Assembly: GCF_040451425.1 (NCBI RefSeq)
Contig: NZ_CP144374.1
Coordinates: 248,001 to 312,000 of the forward strand
Reading direction: 5' to 3'
Source: Thermodesulfovibrio sp. 3462-1
GTDB lineage: Bacteria > Nitrospirota > Thermodesulfovibrionia > Thermodesulfovibrionales > Thermodesulfovibrionaceae
DNA: 64,000 bases
The notes beneath the pieces are model-generated. The model made no database searches and was not told the DNA's origin. It was given only the letters and a program-made list of their open reading frames with translations. Below, in pieces: positions 9,712-18,558 of this stretch (positions within the stretch are counted from its first letter, which is position 1; each line of letters opens with the position of its first letter). The translations under genes were made by a program, and so were the position numbers.

Positions 9712-10327
9712 TTAATAACTCTTTATGGTTTCCGTCAGAAGCTATTTCCTTTATAAAATTAACTGCCTCTGGTGTTCCTATTGATTTTAATGCACTTACA
9801 ATTGCTATTCTCACTGCAAGAGTTTTTTCTGATAAAAAGGCTTCTTTTAAATATTTAACTGCTTCAGCCATCTTAATTCTACCCAGTGATTTTGCTGTAG
9901 CTTCCCTTACAAGAGTTTCTGGGTCATTTAAGCCTTCTTTCAGAATCTCAAGAAGCCTTATACTTGGTTTAAAGTCTCCTAAAGCATCAGCTACATAGGA
10001 TTTTAACGAAGGACACTCATGATGAAAAAAAGGATCCTGAAACATTCCCAGTAAAGCTTCCTCAGCCTGAGGGCTGCCAATGCTTCCAAGAAGTTTTATT
10101 GCACGGATTCTGTATCTCCAGTCATAACCCCTTGCGTCAGCAAGTTTAATAACTGTGGAGAGCATATCAGGATTTTTAAATTTTTCTACAAAAGCTGGAT
10201 TTGAAACCTTTTCTCTCCATTGAGGTGTATCAAGCTCTTTAAGAAGTTCATCAATTGTAAGGCTGTAAACACTGGTAAAAGGGAAAAGCAGAAATATTAA
10301 AATCAGAAATTTCAAAAAAATTTTCAT
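9689..10327 (-). CDS. Exported HEAT-repeat protein
   Basis: A 212-residue protein with a signal peptide (about residues 1-22, hydrophobic and ending SVYS) followed by helical repeats. The HEAT-like units are seen in RIRAIKLLGSIGSPQAEEAL, the VADALGDF region, VREATAKSLGRI and VRIAIVSALKSIGTPEAV. Such repeats bind other proteins; no catalytic motif is present. GGAGG sits 8 bases before the ATG. It is the first gene of a two-gene leftward unit with the PPP phosphatase, although a periplasmic HEAT protein and a cytoplasmic phosphatase would be separated by the membrane, so a direct complex is doubtful. Confidence 0.78.
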   Translation of the reverse strand: MKIFLKFLILIFLLFPFTSVYSLTIDELLKELDTPQWREKVSNPAFVEKFKNPDMLSTVIKLADARGYDWRYRIRAIKLLGSIGSPQAEEALLGMFQDPFFHHECPSLKSYVADALGDFKPSIRLLEILKEGLNDPETLVREATAKSLGRIKMAEAVKYLKEAFLSEKTLAVRIAIVSALKSIGTPEAVNFIKEIASDGNHKELLNAFGGAL

Positions 10328-10356
10328 AAAAAACCTCCGTAACAGTTTTTATGTTT

Positions 10357-10362
10357 TATAAT
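10357..10362 (+). promoter_or_regulatory. Candidate -10 box, leaderless promoter
   Basis: TATAAT ends 7 bases before the ATG at 10369, which would place the transcription start exactly on the start codon. No Shine-Dalgarno sequence is present. The gap to the divergent HEAT gene is small. Confidence 0.45.
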
Positions 10363-10368
10363 AAAACT

Positions 10369-10944
10369 ATGCAATGGAAAAAAGAAAGAGAAGAAATTGT
10401 GAAGATAGCAAAAAGGATTTATAAAAAAGGGCTTGTTACTGGATGTAGTGGTAACATTAGCATGAGGCTTAAAGAAAATCTTATTGCCATTACAGCAAAA
10501 TCCAAATCTTACAATGGACTTAAAGCATCAGATGTGGTCATTATTGATTTTAATGAGAATGTCATAGAAGGAGACAGCGAACCATCATCAGAAAGAAAGC
10601 TTCATATAGAAATTTATAAGGCAAGAAAAGATGTAAATGCGGTGATCCACACACATTCTACTTTTGCATGCACAATGGCAGCTTTGAATCTTTCTCTCCC
10701 TTCAATTCTTGATGAACAGACTGATGTTCTTGGTGGGCCCATAAATGTTACAGAATACGCTCCTTCAGGGACAAAGGAGCTTGCCGAGAAGGCTGTAAAA
10801 GCTTTAGGGGATAAAAAAGCTGTTTTTTTATCAAGGCACGGAGCTGTAAGTGTAGGAGACTCCATGGAAGAAGCTTTTTCAGTTTGCGAACTTCTTGAAA
10901 AACTCTCTCAGATTTATCTTTTTATGAGATTAATTCAGAAATAA
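10369..10944 (+). CDS. Class II aldolase/adducin family protein
   Basis: A 191-residue zinc-dependent aldolase of the FucA/AraD fold. The N-terminal TGCSGNISMRL binds substrate phosphate in the family, the HTHS motif in AVIHTHSTFA and the later SRHGAVSVG provide zinc-binding histidines, and the catalytic acidic residue is in PSSERKLHIE. The true substrate (fuculose phosphate, ribulose phosphate, methylthioribulose phosphate) cannot be told. An in-frame ATG at 10351 exists, but it would place the -10 box TATAAT inside the gene, so 10369 is preferred. It stands alone, convergent with hldD at a 1-base distance. Confidence 0.85.
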   Translation: MQWKKEREEIVKIAKRIYKKGLVTGCSGNISMRLKENLIAITAKSKSYNGLKASDVVIIDFNENVIEGDSEPSSERKLHIEIYKARKDVNAVIHTHSTFACTMAALNLSLPSILDEQTDVLGGPINVTEYAPSGTKELAEKAVKALGDKKAVFLSRHGAVSVGDSMEEAFSVCELLEKLSQIYLFMRLIQK

Positions 10945-10945
10945 A

Positions 10946-11905
10946 TTAGCATTTTTCAAGATAGTTAACAACATAATCTTTTATCCCTTCTTCAAGAGAT
11001 ACAGCGGATTTATTGTAGCCAGCTTTTTTAAGTTTACCCATATCAGCTTTTGTAAAATATTGATATTTTCCTTTGATTTCTTCAGGCATGTCAATGTATT
11101 CTATCTGTGGTTCAAGCTCTAATGCTGAAAAAACCGCTTTTGCTAAGTCATTCCATGAACGGGGTATGCCTGTGCCTGCATTGAAAATTCCATTTATTTC
11201 AGGTTTTTCAAGGAAAAATATAGTCATTTCTACCGCATCTTTTACATAAATGAAATCTCTAAGTTGTTCACCATCTCTGTAATCCGGGTGATAGGATTTA
11301 AAGAGTCTTATTTTGCCATCTCTCTTAATTTGCTCATAGGCTTTCAAAACCATACTTCTCATCTCACCTTTATGAGCTTCTCCTGGTCCGTAAACATTGA
11401 AGTATTTTAAGCCAACTATTTTATCAAGAATTCCATTTTTTAATGCCCAGAGGTCAAATATCTGCTTTGAATAACCATAGGCATTTAAAGGTCTTAAAAA
11501 AGGTATTAAGCTATGCTCATCAGAAAATCCCTTAGAGCCATCTCCATAGGTAGCTGCAGTTGATGCATATATGAATCTGACATTGTTTTGTAATGACCAT
11601 TTTGCCAGTTTTTTAGTGTATTCATAGTTGTTTTTCATAAGAAAATCAACATCCTTTTCAGTAGTGCTACTTCTTGCACCAAGATGGATTATTGCTTTAG
11701 TTGAATTTTTAAATTCTTCTATTTTTTCAATAAACTCATCTTTGTGAATGTAATCTTCAAAATTGAGTTCCACAAGATTTTTCCACTTTTCCGAGGTATT
11801 TAAATTATCAACTATGAGGATTTTTTCCTCTCCCAGTTCATTAAGCCTTTTTACCACATTTGAGCCGATAAATCCAGCTCCTCCAGTGACAATCAGGTAG
11901 TTCAA
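10946..11905 (-). CDS. hldD: ADP-L-glycero-D-manno-heptose 6-epimerase
   Basis: A 319-residue short-chain dehydrogenase-type epimerase that makes the L,D-heptose used in the LPS inner core. The NAD(P)-binding motif GGAGFIGS (8-15), the YGYSK catalytic motif (about 143-147) and the C-terminal IEYIDMPEEIKGKYQYFTKA stretch are typical of HldD (RfaD) rather than GalE. Start codon is TTG at 11905 with GGAGGT 6 bases upstream; no ATG fits. Other heptose genes are not in the window. Its presence indicates a Gram-negative outer membrane with heptose-containing LPS. Confidence 0.9.
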   Translation of the reverse strand: MNYLIVTGGAGFIGSNVVKRLNELGEEKILIVDNLNTSEKWKNLVELNFEDYIHKDEFIEKIEEFKNSTKAIIHLGARSSTTEKDVDFLMKNNYEYTKKLAKWSLQNNVRFIYASTAATYGDGSKGFSDEHSLIPFLRPLNAYGYSKQIFDLWALKNGILDKIVGLKYFNVYGPGEAHKGEMRSMVLKAYEQIKRDGKIRLFKSYHPDYRDGEQLRDFIYVKDAVEMTIFFLEKPEINGIFNAGTGIPRSWNDLAKAVFSALELEPQIEYIDMPEEIKGKYQYFTKADMGKLKKAGYNKSAVSLEEGIKDYVVNYLEKC

Positions 11906-12013
11906 TTTTACCTCCAGAACAGTTTAATTTTTTATTTTACCAGAAATCTGCTCTATTCTGTAACCAGAAGGACTTAAATTTTCCATTAGGAAGTTAGTGT
12001 TTTGTTTAGAATG

Positions 12014-12043
12014 TTGACAAACATATAAAAATTTTTTTATACT
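12014..12043 (+). promoter_or_regulatory. arsR promoter with overlapping palindromic operator
   Basis: TTGACA at 12014-12019 and TATACT at 12038-12043, 18 bases apart. The inverted repeat TATAAAAA (12024-12031) / TTTTTATA (12034-12041) with a 2-base gap lies between and over the -10 box, a position expected of a self-repressing ArsR/SmtB operator. The predicted transcription start coincides with the ATG at 12050. Confidence 0.5.
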
Positions 12044-12049
12044 TTTTGT

Positions 12050-12409
12050 ATGGAAAACTTGAAAACATCTGAGTTGACAAAGGTGTTTCATGCATTGTCT
12101 GATGAAACGAGGCTTAAAATTCTCAAGCTTCTTGAAAAAGGTGAACTTTGCGTATGCGAAATAGTTAATGCTCTTGATATGATTCAGCCAAAGGTTTCCT
12201 TTCATCTCGGGGTTTTAAAGGAGGCAGGGCTGGTAAAGATAAAAAGAAAGGGAAAATGGATTCTCTATAGCCTTGATGACACTGATCTGTTTAAGAGATT
12301 TTTAATTCTTTCTGTGCTGGAAAAGATTTCAAATGAGGAGATTAAAAAAGAGCTTGAAAATTTAAAAAATTTTAAAGATAGCCAGGACCCTCGCTATTGT
12401 AAAACTTAA
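12050..12409 (+). CDS. ArsR/SmtB family metalloregulator
   Basis: A 119-residue winged-helix repressor. FHALSDETRLKILKLL leads into ELCVCEIV, the CxC metal-binding motif of arsenic/antimony-sensing ArsR proteins, and then the recognition helix QPKVSFHLGVLKEAGLV. A Cys near the C-terminus (RYCKT) might be a third ligand. The expected arsenic export or reductase genes are not next to it; only a short membrane-like remnant follows before the tlyA 3' end. The start codon lies at the predicted +1 with no ribosome-binding site, suggesting a leaderless message. Confidence 0.9.
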   Translation: MENLKTSELTKVFHALSDETRLKILKLLEKGELCVCEIVNALDMIQPKVSFHLGVLKEAGLVKIKRKGKWILYSLDDTDLFKRFLILSVLEKISNEEIKKELENLKNFKDSQDPRYCKT

Positions 12410-12430
12410 TTAAAATTCAAAAGGATAAAA

Positions 12431-12505
12431 TTGAAGGAAATAACTAAGCAATGGGCATATATCAAAGTTGTTGTGGGTATGGTTTTTGGTGCAATTGTTG
12501 ATTAA
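12431..12505 (+). pseudogene. Possible remnant of a membrane gene after arsR
   Basis: A 24-codon open stretch (TTG start, TAA stop) reading KEITKQWAYIKV followed by VVGMVFGAIVD. A polar start then a hydrophobic glycine-containing segment looks like the first helix of a transporter, which would be expected after arsR. It overlaps the tlyA 3' end by 44 bases. There is a GGAT before it but no clear ribosome-binding site. Chance open reading is a fair alternative, so this is offered as a weak call. Confidence 0.2.
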
Positions 12506-13229
12506 CCTTAGCATAGATTAAATATTCAATGTTGCCCTTTTGTCCTTTAATTGGAGACTCTATAATTCCAATTACTCTGAGCTTTATAGTTTCAAAGAAT
12601 TTTTTGATTTCCTCTACTGCTTCTCTTCTCCTTTCTGCGGATTTTACAATTCCTCCTTTTTCAACATCACCACGACCAACCTCAAACTGTGGCTTAATTA
12701 GCGCTATAATTTCACCTTCTGGTTTCAGGAACTCTATGACTTTCGGAATAACAAGCTTTAAAGATATGAATGATACATCAACTGTTACTATATCAATATC
12801 CTCTGGAATGCTATCTTTATTCATGTATCTTATATTTGTTCTTTCTACTGGAATAACTCTCGGGTCTGTTCTCAATTTCCATGCAAGCTGACCATATCCA
12901 ACATCCACCGCATAAACACGCTTTGCACCATGCTGAATTAGACAGTCAGTAAATCCTCCTGTGCTTGCACCAACATCCATTGCAATTTTGTCTTTAACAT
13001 CTATTGAAAAAGCTTTTAATGCTGCCTCAAGCTTTAATCCACCTCTGCTCACATAGGAAAGAGGCTGTCCACATATAGTAATTTCAACATTTTCATCAAC
13101 CATTGTGCCAGGTTTTTCAATTTTCTGTCCGTTTACAATAACTTTTCCTTCAAGAATTAAAGCACGGGCTTTTTCTCTGCTTTCTGTGATACCCTTTTTA
13201 TAAAGTAATTGATCAAGGCGAAGCTTCAC
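12462..13229 (-). CDS. tlyA: TlyA family rRNA (cytidine-2'-O)-methyltransferase
   Basis: A 255-residue protein with an N-terminal S4 RNA-binding domain (MKLRLDQLLYKKGITESREK to about residue 60) and a FtsJ/RrmJ-like methyltransferase domain with SAM motif DVGASTGGFTD (about 83-93) and ALIKPQFEVG. TlyA enzymes 2'-O-methylate 16S and 23S rRNA and are often mislabelled haemolysin. GTG start overlapping the ispA stop (GTGA). The last 13 residues (NQQLHQKPYPQQL) lie beyond the usual family end and may be an acquired tail. Confidence 0.9.
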   Translation of the reverse strand: MKLRLDQLLYKKGITESREKARALILEGKVIVNGQKIEKPGTMVDENVEITICGQPLSYVSRGGLKLEAALKAFSIDVKDKIAMDVGASTGGFTDCLIQHGAKRVYAVDVGYGQLAWKLRTDPRVIPVERTNIRYMNKDSIPEDIDIVTVDVSFISLKLVIPKVIEFLKPEGEIIALIKPQFEVGRGDVEKGGIVKSAERRREAVEEIKKFFETIKLRVIGIIESPIKGQKGNIEYLIYAKVNQQLHQKPYPQQL

Positions 13230-14110
13230 GATGTGCGTTTTATTATGTATTTTGCAATCTCTCTTAAAGGCTCTGCCTTTTCATCAAATGTTTCAAGAGC
13301 ATTCAGGGCTTCATCAATCAGCTGTTTTGCCTTTTTTCTTGATTGAGTAATTCCATACACTCTTGGATAGGTCATTTTTCCTTTTTCAATATCAGAGCCT
13401 TTTGGTTTTCCAATCTCCTCAGTACTACCTTCTATGTCAAGGATGTCATCAATTATTTGAAAGGCAAGTCCAATGCTTAACCCATAGGTTTCAATTTTTT
13501 TCATTTGCTCATCATCAGCACTTGCAAGTATTGCTCCTGATTTAACAGAGGCAGAAATAAGCTTAGCAGTTTTATTTAAATGAATGAATTCAACGCTTTC
13601 TTTGTCAGGCTCTTTTCTCTCTGATATTAAATCCATTGCCTGACCCCCTACCATTCCGTAAACACCTGCTGAACTGCTTAATTCATGAATTACTTTTATG
13701 AGATTTAATGGCTCAACATCTGTATAAGCAGGATTGGATAGGATTCTAAAAGCCTCTGTCAGCAAACCATCACCTGCAAGAATAGCAATTGCTTCTCCAA
13801 ATATTTTGTGATTTGTTGGTTTGCCGCGTCTGAGATCATCATTGTCCATTGCTGGAAGGTCATCGTGAATTAAAGAATAGGTATGGATGAACTCTATTGC
13901 AGTGGCATATGCAGTTATGTCTTCCTTTCCTCCGCAGGCTTCATAAGCAGATATGCATAAAATTGGCCTTAATCTTTTCCCTCCAGCTGTTAAAGAGTAA
14001 AGAACAGATTCATGAAGAATGGGAGGAACAATTGCTGGATTAAAGTAGGATTTGATAAATTCTTCAATTTTGGCTCTTTTTTCGGCAATGTATTTTTTTA
14101 AATCAAACAT
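13226..14110 (-). CDS. ispA: Polyprenyl (farnesyl/geranylgeranyl) diphosphate synthase
   Basis: A 294-residue trans-isoprenyl diphosphate synthase that condenses IPP with allylic diphosphates. The first aspartate-rich motif DDLPAMDNDD and the second DDILDIEG are intact; LTAGGKRLRP binds IPP. The residues just before the first motif (YSLIHDD) are those of short-chain synthases making C15 or C20 products. Start at ATG 14110 with GGGAGT upstream, in place of an in-frame GTG at 14122 that overlaps guaA. It lies in the guaB-guaA-ispA-tlyA run; dxs often accompanies tlyA and ispA but is not here. Confidence 0.9.
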   Translation of the reverse strand: MFDLKKYIAEKRAKIEEFIKSYFNPAIVPPILHESVLYSLTAGGKRLRPILCISAYEACGGKEDITAYATAIEFIHTYSLIHDDLPAMDNDDLRRGKPTNHKIFGEAIAILAGDGLLTEAFRILSNPAYTDVEPLNLIKVIHELSSSAGVYGMVGGQAMDLISERKEPDKESVEFIHLNKTAKLISASVKSGAILASADDEQMKKIETYGLSIGLAFQIIDDILDIEGSTEEIGKPKGSDIEKGKMTYPRVYGITQSRKKAKQLIDEALNALETFDEKAEPLREIAKYIIKRTS

Positions 14111-14112
14111 AT

Positions 14113-15645
14113 TTACTCCCACTCAATGGTTCCTGGAGGCTTTGATGTTATGTCATAAACAACCCTGTTTACTCCCTTTACTTCATTGATTATTCTATTT
14201 GAGATTCTCTCAAGTAATTCATAGGGAAGCCTTACCCAGTCTGCTGTCATTCCATCAACACTGTGAACTGCTCTCACAGCTATTACATGCTCATATGTTC
14301 TTTCATCTCCCATAACTCCAACAGTTTTTATTGGAAGCAAAACAGCAAAGGATTGCCACACCTTTTTATACCATCCTGAATTTTTAATTTCTTCAAGAAC
14401 AATCATGTCAGCCTGCCTCAGTATTTCAAGCCTTTCACGTGTAACCTCTCCAACGCATCTTATAGCAAGACCAGGTCCTGGAAAAGGATGCCTGTATAAG
14501 ATTTCATCAGGTATTCCAAGTTCCTGCCCAAGCTGTCTTACCTCATCCTTAAAAAGCTCTCTTAATGGTTCAATAAGTTTAAGTTTCATTCTTTTAAGAA
14601 GTCCGCCTACATTATGATGGCTCTTTATGGTTGCAGAGGGTCCTTTAAAGGAAATGCTTTCTATAACATCTGGATAAAGAGTTCCTTGTGCAAGAAATTT
14701 CACTCCTTCAATTTTCTTAGCTTCTTCTTCAAATATTTTTATAAACTCTCCACCAATTATTTTTCTTTTTCTCTCAGGGTCACGCACTCCTTTAAGTCTT
14801 CTAAGGAATCTCTCTGATGCATCCACAACCTTTAAATTTATGTGAAAATTATTTCTTAGCATCTCTTCAACTTTTTGTCTCTCTCCTGCCCTTAAAAGTC
14901 CGTTATCCACAAAAATGCAGGTTAAGCTCTCTCCTACAGCCCGATGAACAAGCACAGCTGTAACAGTAGAGTCAACTCCTCCACTTAAAGCACAAACAAC
15001 TTTATATGAACCAACTTTTTTTCTTATTTCCTCTATCTGTTTTTCAACAAAGGAATGCATATTCCAGGAAGGGCTACATCCACATACTTTGAATATAAAA
15101 TTATTGAGTATCTTTTTGCCTTCTTCTGTGTGTACCACTTCAGGATGAAACTGTAAAGCATAGATTTTTTTCTTTTTGTCAGCCATTGCAGCATAAGGAG
15201 AGTTTTCTGTATGGGCAAGCCGTATAAAGCCTTCAGGCATCTCTGTAATTTTATCAGCATGACTCATCCAGACTACTGTTTCCCGAGAAACATCACTGAA
15301 AATATCAGAAAAATCCTCAATTCTTAAAATTGCTTTACCATACTCTTTTTTTTCAGCTTTAGAGACCTTCCCACCAAGAAGATGGGTAATGAGCTGCATT
15401 CCGTAGCATATTCCAAGAATCGGTATCCCAAGGTTGAATATTTCTTTATCTATCGTAGGTGCACCATCTTCATAAACACTTGAAGGTCCACCAGAAAGAA
15501 TAATTCCTGCGGGTTTTCTTTTTTTTATCTCATTAAAAGGTGCGTTACAGGGAATTATTTCAGAGTAAACATTAAACTCTCTTATTCTTCGTGCTATAAG
15601 CTGAGTGTATTGGGAACCAAAGTCAATTACTATAATTTCTTCCAT
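14113..15645 (-). CDS. guaA: GMP synthase (glutamine-hydrolysing)
   Basis: A 510-residue bifunctional enzyme that converts XMP to GMP. The class I glutamine amidotransferase domain has the nucleophile in GICYGMQL (Cys80) and LQFHPEV for the His-Glu pair. The ATP pyrophosphatase domain has SGGVDSTV, and the C-terminal dimerisation domain ends with [13 protein letters not shown], the family signature. Start ATG at 15645 lies 1 base after the guaB stop; an in-frame TTG at 15657 inside guaB is less likely. Operon with guaB means that the two steps from IMP to GMP are co-expressed. Confidence 0.97.
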   Translation of the reverse strand: MEEIIVIDFGSQYTQLIARRIREFNVYSEIIPCNAPFNEIKKRKPAGIILSGGPSSVYEDGAPTIDKEIFNLGIPILGICYGMQLITHLLGGKVSKAEKKEYGKAILRIEDFSDIFSDVSRETVVWMSHADKITEMPEGFIRLAHTENSPYAAMADKKKKIYALQFHPEVVHTEEGKKILNNFIFKVCGCSPSWNMHSFVEKQIEEIRKKVGSYKVVCALSGGVDSTVTAVLVHRAVGESLTCIFVDNGLLRAGERQKVEEMLRNNFHINLKVVDASERFLRRLKGVRDPERKRKIIGGEFIKIFEEEAKKIEGVKFLAQGTLYPDVIESISFKGPSATIKSHHNVGGLLKRMKLKLIEPLRELFKDEVRQLGQELGIPDEILYRHPFPGPGLAIRCVGEVTRERLEILRQADMIVLEEIKNSGWYKKVWQSFAVLLPIKTVGVMGDERTYEHVIAVRAVHSVDGMTADWVRLPYELLERISNRIINEVKGVNRVVYDITSKPPGTIEWE

Positions 15646-15646
15646 A

Positions 15647-17107
15647 TCAGTCTTCAATCCAGTAATTTGGTGCTTCTCTTGTTATTGTTACATCGTGAAC
15701 ATGGCTTTCTCTTAATCCAGCATTTGTAATTTTGATGAATTTTGCTTTAGTTCTTAATTCCTCAAGGGTTCTACAACCGCAGTATCCCATTCCGGATTTA
15801 AGCCCTCCAACTAATTGATGAACACTTTTTGAAAGAGGTCCTCTATAGGGGACTCTTCCTTCAACTCCTTCAGGAACGAGCTTTTCAGGAGTTAATCCTT
15901 GCTGACTATATCTATCAGAAGAACCACTCTGCATTGCACCAATAGAACCCATGCCTCTGTACGTTTTATAACTTCTTCCCTGATAAAGTATAATTTCACC
16001 TGGAGCCTCATCTGTACCTGCAAAAAGACTTCCAATCATAACACAGTGTGCTCCTGCTGCAAGAGCCTTTGTTATATCTCCTGAATATTTAATTCCGCCA
16101 TCAGCTATCAAAGGAATTTTATATTTTGATGTAACCCTGTAACAATTCATAATTGCTGTAAGCTGTGGAACTCCTGCACCAGCAACAATACGGGTTGTGC
16201 ATATGGAGCCCGGTCCAATTCCTACTTTTACTGCATCAGCACCTGCCTGAATAAGTTCTTCCGTAGCTTCAGCTGTTGCTATGTTTCCAGCAACCACATC
16301 TATGTCAAATCTTCTTTTAAGCTCTTTTAATGTTTCAATAACAGCTTTACTGTGTCCATGAGCAGTGTCAATTACAATTGCATCTACACCTGCTTTCACA
16401 AGTAATTCTGCTCTGTAAATTGCTGGTTCTCCAACTCCCACAGCTGCTGCAACACGAAGTCTTCCAATATGGTCTTTACAGGCATTGGGATATTTTTTTC
16501 TTTTTTCAATATCCTTTATTGTTATTAAACCTTTGAGATTGAAGTTTTCATCAACAATTGGAAGTTTCTCTATTTTGTATTTATGAAGGATTTCCTGGGC
16601 TTCCTCAAGTGTAATCCCCACGCCTGCAGTAATAAGTCTTTCTTTGGTCATTACTTCTTCTACTTTTTTTGTAAAATCTCTTTCAAATTTAAGATCTCTA
16701 TTTGTAATGATTCCAACGAGCTTTCCATTTACTGTAACAGGAACACCAGATATTCTATATTTTTCCATCAAAGCTAAGGCTTCTGATATCGGTGCATCTG
16801 GTCCAATTGTAATTGGATCAACAATCATTCCACTTTCTGATTTTTTTACCTTGTCTACTTCCATTGCCTGTTTTTCAGGAGGCATATTTCTGTGAATTAC
16901 TCCAATGCCTCCTTCTCTTGCAATTGCAATTGCAAGATTTGCCTCTGTAACTGTGTCCATTGCAGCGCTCACAATGGGAATATTGAGTTTTATATTGGGA
17001 GTAAAATAAGTTGTTACATCAACCTCAGCAGGAACAACATCTGAGCGGGAAGGTACAAGTAGCACATCATCAAAGGTTAATCCTAAAGGTATTTCATTTT
17101 CTCTCAT
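15647..17107 (-). CDS. guaB: Inosine-5'-monophosphate dehydrogenase
   Basis: A 486-residue enzyme oxidising IMP to XMP with NAD. Catalytic loop [15 protein letters not shown] carries the active cysteine, and the flap region has GMGSIGAMQ. Two CBS domains are inserted after about residue 95 ([17 protein letters not shown] and the [16 protein letters not shown] region). AAGGAG stands 9 bases before the ATG. It is the first gene of the leftward guaB-guaA-ispA-tlyA operon. Divergent promoter space (17108-17139) is shared with tRNA-Arg. Confidence 0.97.
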   Translation of the reverse strand: MRENEIPLGLTFDDVLLVPSRSDVVPAEVDVTTYFTPNIKLNIPIVSAAMDTVTEANLAIAIAREGGIGVIHRNMPPEKQAMEVDKVKKSESGMIVDPITIGPDAPISEALALMEKYRISGVPVTVNGKLVGIITNRDLKFERDFTKKVEEVMTKERLITAGVGITLEEAQEILHKYKIEKLPIVDENFNLKGLITIKDIEKRKKYPNACKDHIGRLRVAAAVGVGEPAIYRAELLVKAGVDAIVIDTAHGHSKAVIETLKELKRRFDIDVVAGNIATAEATEELIQAGADAVKVGIGPGSICTTRIVAGAGVPQLTAIMNCYRVTSKYKIPLIADGGIKYSGDITKALAAGAHCVMIGSLFAGTDEAPGEIILYQGRSYKTYRGMGSIGAMQSGSSDRYSQQGLTPEKLVPEGVEGRVPYRGPLSKSVHQLVGGLKSGMGYCGCRTLEELRTKAKFIKITNAGLRESHVHDVTITREAPNYWIED

Positions 17108-17139
17108 CTGATAACTCCTTTTTGTTATAATTTATTTAA

Positions 17140-17212
17140 GCGCCTGTAGCTCAGTGGACAGAGCGTGGGGCTCCGGACCCCAAGGTCGGAGGTTCAAATC
17201 CTCTCAGGCGCA
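17140..17212 (+). tRNA. tRNA-Arg (anticodon CCG)
   Basis: A 73-base cloverleaf: acceptor GCGCCTG pairs with CAGGCGC, D arm GCTC/GAGC, anticodon stem TGGGG/CCCCA around loop CTCCGGA (anticodon CCG), T arm GGAGG/CCTCT with TTCAAAT loop, discriminator A. CCA is not encoded. TATAAT at 17126-17131 is a fitting -10 box. It lies between two leftward genes and abuts the ribBA stop codon. Confidence 0.95.
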
Positions 17213-18436
17213 TTATACTTTTGTTAATATGTGTCCAAGCTTTTCCTTCTTTGTTTTTAAATAGCATCTGTTATTTTCATTTGGTTTAATTTCAATTGGG
17301 ACTCTTTCAACCACCTTAAGTCCGTAACCTTCCAATCCTACAATTTTGCGGGGATTGTTTGTCATTAGCCTCATTTTTCTAACTCCGAGGTCAACTAAAA
17401 TCTGAGCTCCTATTCCATAATCTCTTAAGTCTGGTTTAAAACCGAGTTTTAAGTTAGCTTCAACTGTATCATAACCTTTTTCCTGAAGTTCATAGGCTTT
17501 TAACTTGTTAAGGAGTCCTATTCCCCTTCCTTCCTGTCTCATGTAAAGAAGCACTCCTTTGCCTGCCTCTTCAATCATCTGCAAAGCTCTGTGAAGCTGT
17601 GAGCCGCAGTCACATCTTTTTGAAAGAAAAACATCACCAGTTAAACATTCTGAGTGAACTCTTACAAGGACTTCATCACCTGGCTTAATGTCTCCTTTAA
17701 CCAGTGCAAGATGGACCTTGTCATCAATCAAAGTAGTGTATGCTATTGCTTTGAACTCTCCATAATCTGTTGGAAGATGAACAGTGGCAACTTTTTTAAT
17801 AAGGGTTTCATTTCTCATGCGATATCTGATTAGATCTTTGATTGTAGTAATCTTAAGTCCGTGTTTTCTTGCAAATTCCATTAATTGGGGAACTCTTGCC
17901 ATTGTTCCGTCTTCGTTCATAATCTCGCATATAACACCTGCTGGATACAGTCCTGCAAGACGGGCAAGATCAACAGCTCCTTCTGTATGACCTGCTCTTT
18001 TAAGAACTCCTCCTTTTTGTGCTCTTAAAGGGAAAACATGCCCTGGTTTAACAAGATCTTCGGGTTTTGTTTTCGGGTCAATTGCAGTAAGAATTGTATG
18101 AGCTCTGTCATGAGCTGAAATTCCTGTAGTTACACCTTTTCTTGCTTCAATTGATACAGTAAAGGCTGTCTGATGGGGTGATTCATTTAAATCTACCATC
18201 ATGGGAAGTTTCAGTTCTTCAACCCTCTCAGGAGTTAAAGCCAGACATATTAAGCCTCTGGCATACTTTGCCATAAAGTTTATCGCTTCAGGTGTGACTT
18301 TTTCTGCTGCTATAAAGAGATCTCCCTCATTTTCTCTATCTTCATCATCAACGAGTATAATCATTTTTCCCTGAACCACATCCTCAAGAACTTCTTCTAT
18401 TGTATTAAATTTGAATGTCTCTTTTTTTATTGTCAT
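17213..18436 (-). CDS. ribBA: Bifunctional 3,4-dihydroxy-2-butanone-4-phosphate synthase / GTP cyclohydrolase II
   Basis: A 407-residue fusion that supplies both substrates for riboflavin synthesis. The N-terminal RibB domain (1-205) has [12 protein letters not shown] and GHVFPLRA; the RibA domain (about 210-400) has the zinc cysteines in [16 protein letters not shown] and the RQEGRGIGL loop. AAGGAGGT is 8 bases before the ATG. No other rib gene is near, and the 122-base upstream gap is too short for, and shows no sign of, an FMN riboswitch. The stop codon touches tRNA-Arg on the other strand. Confidence 0.96.
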   Translation of the reverse strand: MTIKKETFKFNTIEEVLEDVVQGKMIILVDDEDRENEGDLFIAAEKVTPEAINFMAKYARGLICLALTPERVEELKLPMMVDLNESPHQTAFTVSIEARKGVTTGISAHDRAHTILTAIDPKTKPEDLVKPGHVFPLRAQKGGVLKRAGHTEGAVDLARLAGLYPAGVICEIMNEDGTMARVPQLMEFARKHGLKITTIKDLIRYRMRNETLIKKVATVHLPTDYGEFKAIAYTTLIDDKVHLALVKGDIKPGDEVLVRVHSECLTGDVFLSKRCDCGSQLHRALQMIEEAGKGVLLYMRQEGRGIGLLNKLKAYELQEKGYDTVEANLKLGFKPDLRDYGIGAQILVDLGVRKMRLMTNNPRKIVGLEGYGLKVVERVPIEIKPNENNRCYLKTKKEKLGHILTKV

Positions 18437-18522
18437 TTCTATGACCTCCTTTAATGATTAATTTTTAATATATCAAAATTTGAAAGGTTTTTGCGAGATT
18501 TAAATGAAAAACATGAAAAATT

Positions 18523-18550
18523 TTGAGCATTTTGAAGTTTATGTTATAAT
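18523..18550 (+). promoter_or_regulatory. Promoter of the MSHA-like operon
   Basis: TTGAGC at 18523-18528 and TATAAT at 18545-18550 with a 16-base spacer. The -10 box ends 9 bases before the ATG at 18559 and there is no Shine-Dalgarno sequence, so the message would have a leader of at most a few bases. Confidence 0.5.
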
Positions 18551-18558
18551 TTTTAATA

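Noticed and set aside
18437-18558. FMN riboswitch before ribBA
   Set aside because: The 122-base gap is also the promoter region of a divergent operon, and I see no conserved RFN-type stems or loops.
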